64,000 nt of DNA, taken from the NCBI RefSeq assembly GCF_029633865.1, contig NC_079223.1, positions 6,014,683 to 6,078,682 of the forward strand. Direction: 5' to 3'. This DNA comes from Lampris incognitus (Eukaryota > Chordata > Actinopteri > Lampriformes > Lampridae). The notes beneath the pieces were generated by a model. The model saw only the letters and a program-made list of their open reading frames with translations, was not told where the DNA came from and did not search any database. The position numbers and the translations under genes are program-made. Position 1 is the first letter of the stretch; every line of letters starts with the position of its first letter. Shown piece after piece: positions 1 through 11,702 of this stretch.

Positions 1-478
1 GTTCCCTCTATAGTTTAGCTGAGAAAATAAAGAACACAATTAAGGTATGTGAGTCTCCTCGGGTAGTGTCCTCTCTGTTACACCACTGTTAAGTGCACCA
101 CTCACACAAGGAAATTATGCTTTGGAGAGCTTTTCAGCTGGCAGCTTCCGAGTAGTTTGCACAGGACACATCCAGTATCACCGTGGTTTACCGCCACATA
201 GACGGCAATGAAACAAACAAATCACTCCAGCATATCCACGGTGTGAACAAGTGACTGCGATCTGGCAACTCCCATCAGATGTAATGCAAAGAAATCCAAG
301 GCACCCTGGGATAAAACAACTACCTGTCTTCGCCTTTCACTGAAGTACACCTGATATATATATATACTTTTCTATGTATATTAGATTTACATATTATTTA
401 CTTTTACCATCTCATTGGATGGATGTACTCATTACATCACACTTAATTGGTAAATCTAATTTTTGAGCATTGACATCC
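1..478. other. No recognisable feature
   Basis: AT-rich single-copy-looking sequence. I see nothing codable or repetitive beyond a short TA run near 355. Confidence 0.5.
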
Positions 479-842
479 AATCCATCCATCCATCCATCCA
501 TCCATCCAAGCCGCTTATCCCAATTGGGGACGTGGGATGCTGGAGCCTATCCCAGCAGTCATTGGGCGGCAGGTGGGGAGACACCCTGGACAAGCCGCCA
601 GGTCCATCACAGGGCCAACATATTCACACCTAGGGACAATTCACCTGACCTACATGTCTTTGGACTGTGGGAGGAAACCGGAGCCCCCGGAGGAAACCCA
701 CACAGACACGGGGAGAACATGCAAACTCCACACAGAGGACGACCCGGGACGACCCACCAAGGTTGGACTACTCTGGGGATCGAACCCAGAACCTTCTTGC
801 TGTGAGATGACCGCGCTAACCACTGTGCCACCGTGCCGCCCC
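479..842 (-). mobile_element. SINE-B (tRNA-derived), reverse
   Basis: This SINE family has a tRNA-like head with A box (TGGCGCAGTGGTTAG) and B box (GGGTTCGAGCCCC), a body with CTCCCACAGTCCAAAGACAT, a TG-rich stretch, and a tail GAGCAGGATAAGCGG followed by GGAT repeats. This reverse copy is nearly full length, ending in ATCC repeats at 479-508. Confidence 0.88.
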
Positions 843-847
843 TAAAA

Positions 848-936
848 GGCCGGAGCCGGATTTGAACCCAGGCCGCTGTGGTAAGGACTCAGCCTTATGT
901 GGTACACGCTCTACCAGGTGAGCCACCGGGGCGCCG
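848..936 (-). repeat. tRNA-like SINE head
   Basis: On the minus strand this reads GGTGGCTCACCTGGTAGAGC (A-box-like), later GGCCTGGGTTCAAATCC (B-box-like). It is joined to sequence unrelated to a tRNA acceptor stem. It is probably a SINE head rather than a functional tRNA. Confidence 0.55.
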
Positions 937-1065
937 GTATTGACCCAAACAGCCAAATTTCCGCGAAGCACAAAACACAAGATGGAGAAAAGTCTCTATT
1001 CTTCCCCACCAGTAGAGGAAGTTTGTCTGGTTTGTTGCACGGTGATCGCCCATTAGAGAGAAATA

Positions 1066-1738
1066 TTCCCAGCCAGTCAGGCAGTCAGTCAAGCAGTCAG
1101 GCAGTCTGGCAGACAGTCAGGCAGTCTGGCAGTCAGTCAGGTAGTCAGTCAGGCAGCCGGTCAGGCAGTCTGGCAGTCAGTCAAGCAGTCAGTCAGGCAG
1201 TCAGTCAGTCAGGCAGTCTGGCAGTCAGTCAGGCAGTCAGTCAAGCAGTCAGTCAAGCAGTCAGTCAGGCAGTCAGGCAGTCTGGCAGTCAGTCAGTCAG
1301 GCAGTCTGGCAGTCAGGCAGTCAGTCAGTCAGGCAGGCAGTCAGTCAGGCAGGCAGTCAGTCAGGCAGTCAGTCAGGCAGGCAGTCAGTCAGGCAGTCAG
1401 TCAGGCAGTCAGTCAGGCAGTCAGTCAGTCAGGCAGGCAGTCAGTCAGGCAGGCAGTCAGTCAGGCAGTCAGTCAAGCAGTCAGTCAGGCAGTCAGTCAG
1501 TCAGGCAGTCTGGCAGTCAGGCAGTCAGTCAGGCAGTCAGTCAGTCAGGCAGTCAGTCAAGCAGTCAGTCAGGCAGTCAGTCAGTCAGGCAGTCTGGCAG
1601 TCAGTCAGTCAGGCAGTCAGTCAGTCAGGCAGTCAGGCAGGCAGTCAGTCAGGCAGTCTGGCAGTCAGTCAGGCAGTCTGGCAGACAGTCTGGCAGTCAG
1701 TCAGTCAGCCAGTCTGGCAGTCAGTCAGGCAGTGCACC
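1066..1738 (+). repeat. CAGT/CAGG-type microsatellite, about 670 bp
   Basis: The sequence is built from 4-base words (CAGT, CAGG, CAAG, CTGG) in irregular order. A Ser/Gln-rich open frame across it (897-1742) is a by-product of the repeat, since none of these words creates a stop in that frame. Confidence 0.95.
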
Positions 1739-2049
1739 ATGAATTGTTAATAAAAAAGCATATGCCATCTCCCGTTACCTTGCCAGTAATCGGCAGTAGT
1801 AGAGCCCTATCAGGTGTATTGGGGCCCAGCCAATTGTCTTTATTACAGGTGAGCACTGACATGCAAGTCCTACTCTCTCTCAAGATCCTCGTCTAACGGT
1901 CACACACCATCCACCTCACAGATGACGACTCAGTCCAGTCAGGATGTGCCATTCAACATCCCTGAAAAGGGTTCTAATGAAAATGTTTAATTTTGCCATA
2001 TGTGCCTCGATTGAAAAACCCCCTTACTTTTTTAGGATTATAGGTTTCA

Positions 2050-2384
2050 CGGACGCCTCACAGCAAGAAGGTCCTGGGTTCGAGCCCCGGGGTAGTCCAA
2101 CCTTGGGGGTCGTCCCGGGTCGTCCTCTGTGTGGAGTTTGCATGTTCTACCCGTGTCTGTGTGGGTTTCCTCCCACAGTCCAAAGACATGCAGGTCAGGT
2201 GGATCGGCCGGACTAAATTGTCCCTAGGTGTGACTGTATGTGTGTGTGGACCCTGTGATGGCCTGGCGGCCTGTCCAGGGTGTCTCCCCGCCTGCCGCCC
2301 AGTGACTACTGCTGGGATAGGCTCCAGCATCCCCGCCCCCCTGAGAGCAGGATAAGCGGGTGGGATAATGGATGGATGGATGGA
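2050..2384 (+). mobile_element. SINE-B, head truncated
   Basis: The copy starts within the tRNA-like head just before the B box and runs to the GGATGGATGG tail at 2371-2382. The A box is missing, so autonomous transcription is unlikely. Confidence 0.88.
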
Positions 2385-3360
2385 GGTTTCATGGACAGGC
2401 AGCCCGTACGCATTATGCTACTCCTGTCTATATGAAAGCATTTATTTTCATTTGTTGGTGGGAACGTTCACCCTGTTTTCTTCCTAATTTGGGACGTCCG
2501 ATTCCCCATTCTCCCGAGGCCGCACCATTGCGCAACACGTGGAATCGCGGACTGCTTCTTTTCAGCTGTGAGTTTCTGCTGTGGTCAGTGACGCTGTGCG
2601 GTAATTACCGCAGTCGGTGTCGTACCATCCATCACCTCGGTGACTTGTGTCTGAACCCTGCATCAGTTCCGTCCTCATTGACTGGTTCCTTCTTGAGACC
2701 TGAGTGTTGTGCCATTCACACGCAAGTCAGCTAGAACCCCTCCACCCCCTCCACCCCCTCCCCTCGACCCATATGAGAACAAAACTACAACCTCATAGAG
2801 CGCCATCATCTGTTACCCTTCAAAAATAATCACGATTTAGCTCCCAAAAACTCCAGTGTGGCGTGGGCCCTGGCGTGGGGACGGCTCGTGAGGACGGCTC
2901 ATGGGGACGGCTCAAACGTGTTGGCTGTGAAGTTGGACGAACTAACCCGGAAAGAATGTGAAAAGAAGTGACAGCGTAAAGGTCCCGGTTTTGTTTGTGT
3001 CTAACGCAGTAAAGTCCCGCACGGTGTGTCAGAACATCACGTCCCATAGGGGGCACCCAACCAACACCGGGGCGTCAACCTCAGAGCTCAGGTGCAAAAA
3101 CCCGCTCTGCAAGCTGTCAGCCTCATCAGACAGTGATGACATCATTACCTCAGCCAGGGTCAACAGTCAGAGGTCCACTTGAGCTGTATGTCACACTCTG
3201 ACGTGACTGGCGTGGCTGCGAGACAAAGAATGTGTAGGGTGTCGCTGCGACGAGGACGTCCTTGCTTCCTTCTTTACTCCACCTTCGACACTTCAGTGTC
3301 ACTTTCCCTCACCTCTCATACAGCACAGTCTAACCGGACTTACTCGGTCCAAAGTGGTTA
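2385..3360. other. No recognisable feature
   Basis: Mixed-composition sequence. It has short open frames on both strands but none with recognisable motifs or good context. Confidence 0.5.
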
Positions 3361-4015
3361 TCTTCCACTTCCGGTGTGGGACGATAGCGGCGCGAATTCA
3401 CGTTTGCGGCGGCCTCACCCAGTACCGTCCATGCAGTGTCTTTGTCCACGACTGCGTCTAAGTCTGTCTTCGCTTGATGGCTGGGAGAGCCGGTGCTGGA
3501 TCGGCTGGGAGAGCTTGGTCCGAAGAGCGTGGTCTGACGGCGACCTGGCCTGGCCTTGACTGTGTTTTCAGTGTCGCGGTGTGGGGTGCGGGGAGGTGTG
3601 TCGAGGGTGTCTGGCTGGGAGAGCCGGTGCTGGATCGGCTGGGGGAGCCTGGTCTGCTGCGTCCGGTGGGCCCAAAGACCACGGCCCGGACCGGAGCTGC
3701 GCCCGAGGAGGAAACACCGAGGGCGGTCTGACAGGATGCGGAAGCGGGGCAGGCTAAGCTAACTGCTAGCTTAGCCTGTTCCGACAGTCATCCTGGCTGG
3801 CGTTCGTTCTCCTGGACAGTGATTGTTGTTGTTGTTTTGTTTTGATTAGTTTAGATATGTGTGTTAGTTTAGATATGTGTGTTATTTTGGATATATGTAT
3901 GTGTTATTTTGGACGTACGTGTTATTTTGGACATGTGTGTTCTTGTAGTTTTTGGACATGTGTGTTTTTGTCTTTGTGTTGCTCTGCCGTGGGCTCGGGG
4001 AAACGATATTAAGCC
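3361..4015 (+). mobile_element. Dispersed repeat R1, copy 1
   Basis: This copy has the same head (CTTCCGGTGTGGGACG), GC-rich body with an internal duplication of the GAGCCGGTGCTGGAT phrase, and end (CGTGGGCTCGGGGAAACGAT). In place of the giant array it holds only a handful of degenerate 20-23-bp units (TTTTGGACATGTGTGTT) at about 3850-3970. It therefore shows a state close to the unexpanded one. Confidence 0.75.
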
Positions 4016-4193
4016 TTTCAATAGTCCTCGTGAGAGCGTTGCAGTTGTGTATGAGTGTATCATTTTTCAGTCGCTTGTGTGACGGCGTTTCAGTTGTGTA
4101 TGTAAAAGCATTTCCCTTTGTATGTGTGTGTGGTTTTCAGTATCGTATGTGAATACGTTTGGTTTCATATGTGCATGTGAGAGGAAAAGTACA

Positions 4194-4299
4194 TGTATAT
4201 ATATATATATGTATATATGTATATATATGTGTATATATATATATATGTATGTATGTATATATATGTATGTGTGTATATATATGTATGTGTGTATATATA

Positions 4300-4350
<51 letters not shown>

Positions 4351-4372
4351 ATATGTATATATACTATGTATA
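4194..4372 (+). repeat. TA/TG microsatellite cluster
   Basis: Interleaved TA, GTAT and GTGTGTAT runs. The open frames rich in Tyr and Ile here are artefacts. Confidence 0.93.
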
Positions 4373-4379
4373 TTCAGAA

Positions 4380-5357
4380 TACCGTCCCTAATGGCCCCTC
4401 ACAGATGTTGGCGCAGAGGAAGAGAGAGTAAAGCTCCACAGCCAGTTTCAAGTGAGCGAAACAACAACCCGCAGGAACAAACCCTGCGAAGCGGCGTGTG
4501 AGAGCGCTCTCTCGTTCTTCAGCAAATGAGAGCTGCTACTGAGTAGGACATGGAGAATGTGCTTCAGGCCTCCCGCAGCCCCACAGTCCCCAGTGTCTGT
4601 GTCGGGATATAAATAGAATTGCTCCGCCATCAGAAAGCGGCGCTATAGGGTGGATGCCAGCCGTTGCCTCGGCCCAACCCCTTGTCCCGGATGACCCCCA
4701 CAGTCGGCACCGCCGCGAGTTTACAGGGAGTTGAACTTGGGAGCGCTCTCTTGTTGTAATGCGAAACCGGTGAGCGCCGCCGACTCCCACTCCCACGCGC
4801 GTGGGCGGGTTTCTGCAGAAAAAACCCATTAATGTGTTCACACGGCAACATGTGCGTTGGAGTGGACTGCAGAATATTCACCGTGTCGCCGGCTGCCTCC
4901 GCCCAGCAGCAGGCAGTATGCTGCTAGTAATGTCAAAACTGGATTTGTGGCCTCCTCGGCCCAGCTTTATCCCAGGGTAATGTTCTTAAAAATTCTGTTT
5001 GAAGCACTCTTAACTTTACAGTGTCCCCCCTCCCCCCATTAATGTAAATTATGTGCATGCTGGGTGGTGCTGGTATCTAATTCAGCAGAGATGCAAGGCG
5101 TTTTAACGGCACAGTATAAACACGGGCCCTTCATCTTCACAGCTGATGAAGCTCAGGTTCGTGTGGTGGTTTCCTGTGTGTGTGTGTGTGTGTGTGTGCA
5201 CGATGGAGGAAGATCAAATGGCAATATTAATGGCGTGGATGCTGTTGTTGTTTCAGCCCGGTGTGCAGAGCTAGCTAGGTCTGCGGGGAATAGTCCAGTT
5301 GTTCTGCCTCGCTTCACCCCTGAGTGACAGCCTGAGTGAGTCTACTGACAATTACTC

Positions 5358-5391
<34 letters not shown>

Positions 5392-5646
5392 TTGCCTGTG
5401 TGTATCTGTGTGTAGTCATGTGGGTGAGGGAGAGAGACGATGGAGACTTTCTCTGCATCAGACGGAGTGATGCTCTAAAGTCAGCGCATTTGTTTATAGG
5501 TGATTCATGCTGGCCGCTGCCAGTGTTGCAATATGATTCAGCTGCAAACAGACCTGCTTATGCATGCAGGGTGTCCTGCACGAGGGCGGGGGTGGGTGGA
5601 GGGGGCTGCTCCTTCCACTACATAGAGTAAAAGAGGTTTTATTTTT
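4380..5646. other. No gene recognised
   Basis: A moderately GC-rich stretch (4400-5000), then the two TG runs. There are no family motifs. Confidence 0.5.
5176..5390 (+). repeat. Two TG microsatellites
   Basis: TG runs at 5176-5199 and 5360-5388, separated by unassigned sequence. Confidence 0.92.
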
Positions 5647-6038
5647 GGGGGGTACGGTGGTGCAGTGGTTAGCACGGTCGCCTCACAGCAAGGTCCTGGG
5701 TTCGAGCCCCGGGGTAGTCCGACCTTGGGGGTCGTCCCGGGTCGTCCTCTGTGTGGAGTTTGCATGTTCTCCCCGTGTCTGCGTGGGTTTCCTCCGGGGG
5801 CTCCGGTTTCCTCCCACAGTCCAAAGACATGTAGGTCAGGTGAATCGGCCACACTAAATTGTCCCTAGTTGTGAGTGTGTGTGTGTTTGTATGTGTGTAT
5901 GTCAGTCCTGTGACGGCCTGGCAGCCTGTCCAGAGTGTCTCCCCGCCTGCTGCCTAATGGCTGCTGGGATAGGCTCCAGCATCCCTGCGACCCTGAGAGC
6001 AGGATAAGTGGTTTGGATAATGGGTGGATGGATGGATG
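5647..6038 (+). mobile_element. SINE-B, full length
   Basis: Both promoter boxes, the body, a TG-rich stretch (5873-5905) and the GGATGGATGG tail are present. Confidence 0.9.
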
Positions 6039-6511
6039 AATGGACAGTACCTAAGTTCATAATTATAGGAAAAGGCAAAAGGGAAAAAACAAGAACTATT
6101 TCACAGGGAAAAGAGGTAATTTGTCATTTTGTGGCGAGGAGATATGGCAAGGTCAAAGAAAAGTGCCTCTTGTACCTCTCCATAGAAACATGAGGCTAAT
6201 TTGTCATCTGAAAACCAGAGGGTTCAGAACGGCCCCCCAACTCTGGCTACTCTACCCTTATTTTAATTAAATTCAGTTTATTGTCATTAAAAACAACGTG
6301 CAGGCACATGTTAAAAATGAAATGAGGGGTAACGACGTAGGTAAATGGAGAACAAACTTCACACTCCTGTCATTTTGCACATTCTGCTTTCTGCTTGACA
6401 ACAGAATACGCCAGACCCGTCTCAAATAGTAGACTTCGTAACTGTGCCAAATTGAAAGCCAGCGGTGGATTAACAAAAAAACCCAAAAACAAACTTAAAA
6501 TTATGACCTTC
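6039..6511. other. No recognisable feature
   Basis: AT-rich sequence between a SINE-B and R1 copy 2. Confidence 0.5.
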
Positions 6512-9290
6512 TGCTTCCGGTGTGGGAAGATGGCGGCGCGAGTTCACGTTTGCCCCGGCCTCACCCAGTACTGTCCACGCAGTGTCTTTGTCCACGTCTA
6601 AGTTTGTGTCTTCGTTTGATGGCTGGGACAGCTGGTGCTGGATTGGCTGGGAGGGCTTGGTCTGCTGCGTCCGGTGGGCCCAGGGACCACGGCTCTGCCT
6701 GGAGCTGCGCCAGAAGAGGAAACACCGAGGGTGGTCTGAAGGGACATGGAAGCGGGGCAGGCTGGGCTAACTGCTAGCCCATGTAGACCGGCAGTTCCGA
6801 CAGTCATCCTGGCGTTCGCTCTCTTGGACAGTGAAATTTTATTATTGTATTTGATGGATATGTGTGTTCTTGTAGTTTGGATATGTGTGTGTTTTTGTGG
6901 TTTGGGTATGTGTGTTCTTGTAGTTTGGATATATGTGTTCTTGTAGTTTGGATATGTGTGTTCTTGTAGTTTGGATATGTGTGTTCTTGTAGTTTGGATA
7001 TGTGTGTTCTTGTAGTTTGGATGTGTGTGTTCTTGTAGTTTGGATGTGTGTGTTCTTGTAGTTTGGATGTGTGTGTTCTTGTAGTTTGGATATGTGTGTT
7101 CTTGTAGTTTGGATATATGTGTTCTTGTAGTTTGGATATGTGTGTTCTTGTAGTTTGGTTGTGTGTGTTTTTGTAGTTTGGATGTGTGTGTTCTTGTAGT
7201 TTGGATATGTGTGTTCTTGTAGTTTGGATGTGTGTGTTCTTGTAGTTTGGATGTGTGTGTTCTTGTAGTTTGGATATATGTGTTCTTGTAGTTTGGATGT
7301 GTGTGTTCTTGTAGTTTGGATGTGTGTGTTCTTGTAGTTTGGATATATGTGTTGTAGTTTGGATGTGTGTGTTCTTGTGGTTTGGATGTGTGTGTTCTTG
7401 TGGTTTGGATATGTGTGTTCTTGTAGTTTGGATGTGTGTGTTCTTGTGGTTTGGATATGTGTGTTCTTGAAGTTTGGATGTGTGTGTTCTTGCGGTCTGG
7501 GTATGTGTGTTCTTGTGGCTTGGATATGTGTGTTCTTGTAGTTTGGATATGTGTGTTCTTGTAGTTTGGATATGTGTGTTCTTGTAGTTTGGATATGTGT
7601 GTTCTTGTGGTCTGGGTATGTGTTCTTGTACTTTGGATATGTGTGTTCTTGTGGTTTGGATATGTGTGTTCTTGTGGTTTGGGTATGTGTGTTCTTGTAG
7701 TTTGGATGTGTGTGTTCTTGTAGTTTGGATATGTGTTCTTGTAGTTTGGATATGTGTGTTCTTGTAGTTTGGATTGTGTGTTCTTGTGGTTTGGGTATGT
7801 GTGTTCTTGTAGTTGGGATCTGTGTGTTCTTGTGGTTTGGATATGTGTGTTCTTGTAGTTTGGATATGTGTGTTCTTGTAGTTTGGATATGTGTGTTCTT
7901 GTAGTTTGGATGTGTGTGTGCTTGTAGTGTGGATGTGTGTGTTCTTGTACTTTGGATATGTGTGTTCTTGTAGTGTGGATATGTGTGTTCTTGTGGTTTG
8001 GATATGTGTGTTCTTGTAGTTTGGATGTGTGTGTTCCTGTAGTTTGGATGTGTGTGTTCTTGTATTGTGGATGTGTGTGTTCTTGTAGTGTGGATGTGTG
8101 TGTTCTTGTAGTGTGGATATGTGTGTTCTTGTAGTTTGGATATGTGTGTTCTTGTAGTTTGGATATGTGTGTTCTTGTAGTTTGGATGTGTGTGTTCTTG
8201 TAGTGTGGATGTGCGTGTTCTTGTAGTTTGGATGTGTGTGTTCTTGTAGTGTGGATGTGTGTGTTCTTGTAGTTTGGATGTGTGTGTTCTTGTAGTGTGG
8301 ATGTGTGTGTTCTTGTAGTTTGGATGTGTGTGTTCTTGTAGTGTGGATGTGTGTGTTCTTGTGGTGTGGATGTGTGTGTTCTTGTAGTGTGGATGTGTGT
8401 GTTCTTGTAGTTTGGATGTGTGTGTTCTTGTAGTTTGGATATGTGTGTTCTTGTAGTTTGGATATGTGTGTTCTTGTAGTTTGGATATGTGTGTTCTTGT
8501 AGTTTGGATGTGTGTGTTCTTGTAGTTTGGATGTGTGTGTTCTTGCAGTGTGGATGTGTGTGTTCTGGTAGTTTGGATGTGTGTGTTCTTGTAGTTTGGA
8601 TGTGTGTGTTCTTGTAGTTTGGATGTGTGTGTTCTTGTAGTGTGGATATGTGTGTTCTTGTAGTTTGGATATGTGTGTTCCTGTAGTTTGGATGTGTGTG
8701 TTCTTGTAGTGTGGATGTGTGTGTTCTTGTGGTTTGGATGTGTGTGTTCTTGTAGTTTGGATGTGTGTGTTCTTGTAGTGTGGATGTGTGTGTTCTTGTG
8801 GTTTGGATGTGTGTGTTCTTGTAGTGTGGATGTGTGTGTTCTTGTAGTGTGGATGTGTGTGTTCTTGTAGTTTGGATAGGTGTGTTCTTGTAGTTTGGAT
8901 ATGTGTGTTCTTGTAGTTTGGATGTGTGTGTTCTTGTAGTTTGGATGTGTGTGTTCTTGTAGTGTGGATGTGTGTGTTCTTGTAGTGTGGATGTGTGTGT
9001 TCTTGTAGTTTGGATGTGTGTGTTCTTGTAGTGTGGATATGTGTGTTCTTGTGGTTTGGATATGTGTGTTCTTGTAGTTTGGATGTGTGTGTTCCTGTAG
9101 TTTGGATGTGTGTGTTCTTGTAGTGTGGATGTGTGTGTTCCTGTAGTTTGGATGTGTGTGTTCTTGTGGTTTGGATGTGTGTGTTCTTGTGGTTTGGATG
9201 TGTGTGTTCTTGTAGTTTGGATGTGTGTGTTCTCGTGGTGTGGATGTGTTGTTGTCTTTGTGCTGCACTGCTGTGGGCTGGGGGGAAACG
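6512..9290 (+). mobile_element. Dispersed repeat R1, copy 2, expanded by a 23-bp minisatellite
   Basis: The unit begins GCTTCCGGTGTGGGAAGATG, runs through a GC-rich 300-bp body (shared phrases GGTGCTGGAT, CCACGG, GAGGAAACACCGAGGG, CATCCTGG) and ends GTGGGCTGGGGGGAAACGAT. Other copies are at 3361, 9905 and 52902. A CTTCCGG followed by AAGATGGCGGC (6527-6537) resembles ETS plus YY1 promoter elements. The family is unknown to me. A retrotransposon-derived origin is inference. Confidence 0.75.
6848..9248 (+). repeat. Minisatellite, 23-bp unit, about 104 copies
   Basis: Units contain TTGGATRTGTGTGTTCTTG followed by TAG or TGG. The first position pair alternates TTTGG and TGTGG; the TGTGG variant appears only from about 7925 onward, so the array has at least two domains with different histories. 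A few units are shortened or carry single-base changes. No unit contains a stop on the minus strand in any phase, and 23 is not a multiple of 3. This gives very long open frames there (854 and 820 codons) with a 23-residue protein period. I treat these as artefacts. Confidence 0.95.
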
Positions 9291-9904
9291 ATGTGTCGCT
9301 TCATTTGAAGCGACCAGTAAAGTCTTCCTGAGTCCTGACTGAGCAGGGGGGGAAACCACCTCTGCCACCGCGGCGTGTCGTATTATTAGCGTTCAGGTTA
9401 TTTTAGGACCCATGAGGTTTGTAGCTCGTCGAGTCAACATCTTAATCAGAGACCGATAACGACACAAAGATACGAATAAAGACATGATGAGATGTAGCCG
9501 ACCACAGTAAGGTCTTTTTTGCACAATAATAATGTGATGTCATCAACAATCTGGTGTAGCTCTCTCTCCCCCCCAAAAAAGAAAGAAGTCCTGCATCTTC
9601 TGCACCTTCCTCTTTGGTTCCAGCAGATACTCTACCTCACAGGACACACCGGCGGACAAAACGCTCCGGGCCCAAATCGTGGCGACGAAACCGCAAGTCA
9701 CATTTCCTCTCTTTCTCTGAACCGAACGCCCCCATCTTGTTCAAACCCGTCAGTGGATGATACACCTATTTCCCACGAGGAATGGGGGCGAGCAGCCTGG
9801 CTTTGAATGTGGCCTCAAATCGAATGGGATGTGGCTTTCATCATCTTCACGGCATAGACTGAGAAGGTGCGTGACGGTTCTTTTCCGGAGGGTCAGCTTA
9901 AAAG
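9291..9904. other. No recognisable feature
   Basis: Spacer between the two inverted R1 copies. The only open frames are short and lack motifs. Confidence 0.5.
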
Positions 9905-10691
9905 CAGTTATCGTTTACAGTACCAGAACCAGAAACACTTTATGGGTCGTTCCATTTCATGCACGTCGCTTCCCCCAGCCCACGGCAGTGCAACACAAAG
10001 ACAGAAACACATCCCAGAACTACAAGAACACACATATCCAAAATAAAACTTATATCTAAACTAAATAAAAAGAAAAAAATCACTGTCCAGAAGAACGAAC
10101 GCCAGCCAGGAGGACTGTCGGAACTGCTGGTCTGCGTGGGCTAGCAGCTAGCTTAGCCTGCCCCGCTTCCGCGTCCTGTCAGACCACCGTCGGTGTTTCC
10201 TCTTCGGGTGCAACTCCGGTCAGGGCCGTGGTGCTTGGGCCCACAGGATGCAGCAGACCAAGCTCTCCCTTAGCCGATCCAGCGCCAGCTCTCCCAGCCA
10301 GACACCTTCGACAAACCTCCCCGCACTCCACACTAAAAACACAATCAACGCCAGGCGAGGCCGTCGCCAGACCGCCCTCGGTGTTATGGGAACTGCCGGT
10401 CTGCATGGGCTAGCAGCTAGCTTAGCCTGCCCCGCTTCGGCGTCCTGTCAGACCGCCCTCGGTGTTTCCTCTTCGGGCACAGCTCCAAGCAGGGCCGTGG
10501 TCGCCGGGCCCACAGGGCGCCGCAGACCGAGCTCCCCCAGCCGATCCAGCGCCAGCTCTCCCAGCCATCAAACAAAGACACAAACTTAGACGTGGACAAA
10601 CATGGAGAAAGACACTGCATGCACAGTACCTACTGGGTGAGACCGCCGCAGACGTGAACTCGTGCCACCATCTCCCCCCACCGGAAGCAGA
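9905..10691 (-). mobile_element. Dispersed repeat R1, copy 3 (inverted)
   Basis: A reverse copy with the head at 10691 and, beyond the minisatellite seed (AAGAACACACATATCC near 10024), a tail region around 9918-9990 (AACACTTTATGGGTCG). The GC-rich body is present twice (10142-10400 and 10401-10580). Copies 2 and 3 face each other across about 600 bp. Confidence 0.75.
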
Positions 10692-11460
10692 ACTATATCG
10701 CTTCAACCACAACACTCATGTCTAAACCAGAACCCTTGGCTGCACACAGTTACTGTGGTTTTGCAATCCCTTCATGCAAATCACAATACAGCGGCCACAT
10801 TATGTGCTTATCTCGACCATGAAGCATGTGGTCTAGCCAAGGCCCTGACAGCTCACCAGGAACCAGAGAGCAGTGGACTCCTGCAGGCGACGGTCGCCTC
10901 CTGCACCTTCCAACAAATAAAGGGGATTTATAAATTTGCCAGGGGGTTGATGATCCTCTCTCAGCTGTCCTCGTTAACTGCTTATGCTCCATAACATGGA
11001 TGGAGAGTCGGTGGCTCTGAAGTACGAGGCACCAGGGGAATCACACGCCCGCTCAATAACCAGTGAGTCAGCTGAAGGAAACAGCCTGCCGCCGCCCTTG
11101 TTATCCTGCATGGAAGACTGCCAGCATCCTCAACACCTGCAATTCGTCTCTCAGGGCACACAGAGGCCGCCGGCGGCCGTGGACCTCAATGTGCTCTGTG
11201 GTGCCGACCAGCACCACCAACACCCCGGGACGCTGTGACGGGTCTGCAGACCCTGGGTGGTCAGATGAGCACGCACAGGTAATATGAAGGATGCAGTCTG
11301 CTAAACCGGCTGATGTGTTGCTCTAAATTTGGTATGCTGGTACAAACTTCATATACTGCAAATTCAGCTTTTAGACAAGGATTTGTTGTTGTCCTCCTTG
11401 AGGAGCTTTATTGGCACAGCCTGTACATAAAAGTGTACCTCTATATACACTGTACATACA
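10692..11460. other. No recognisable feature
   Basis: Short overlapping frames on both strands, none with known motifs. Confidence 0.5.
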
Positions 11461-11630
11461 GTATATGTGTATGTATGTATGTATGTATGTATGTATGTAT
11501 GTATGTATGTATATATATATATATACTGTATGTACATTACATATATATACTGTATGTACATTACATATATATACTGTATGTACATTACATATATACACTA
11601 TATACACACTATATATACACTATATATACA

Positions 11631-11661
<31 letters not shown>

Positions 11662-11702
11662 CTGTATGTACAGTATATACACACACACATATATATATAT
11701 AT
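11461..11702 (+). repeat. TATG / ATATAC microsatellite cluster
   Basis: A GTAT run is followed by three copies of a 28-bp unit (ACTGTATGTACATTACATAT) and TA/CA runs. No gene. Confidence 0.92.

Noticed and set aside
848-936. Functional tRNA gene
   Set aside because: Box-like motifs are present, but a proper acceptor stem and anticodon arm could not be drawn; it fits a SINE head better.
897-1742. 281-codon Ser/Gln/Gly-rich frame
   Set aside because: It is composed of CAGT/CAGG words of a microsatellite and starts inside a tRNA-like repeat.
6804-9368. Minus-strand 854-codon His/Thr/Asn-rich repeat protein
   Set aside because: The open frame follows from a stop-free 23-bp tandem unit; parallel frames are also open, and there is no splice, start or domain support.
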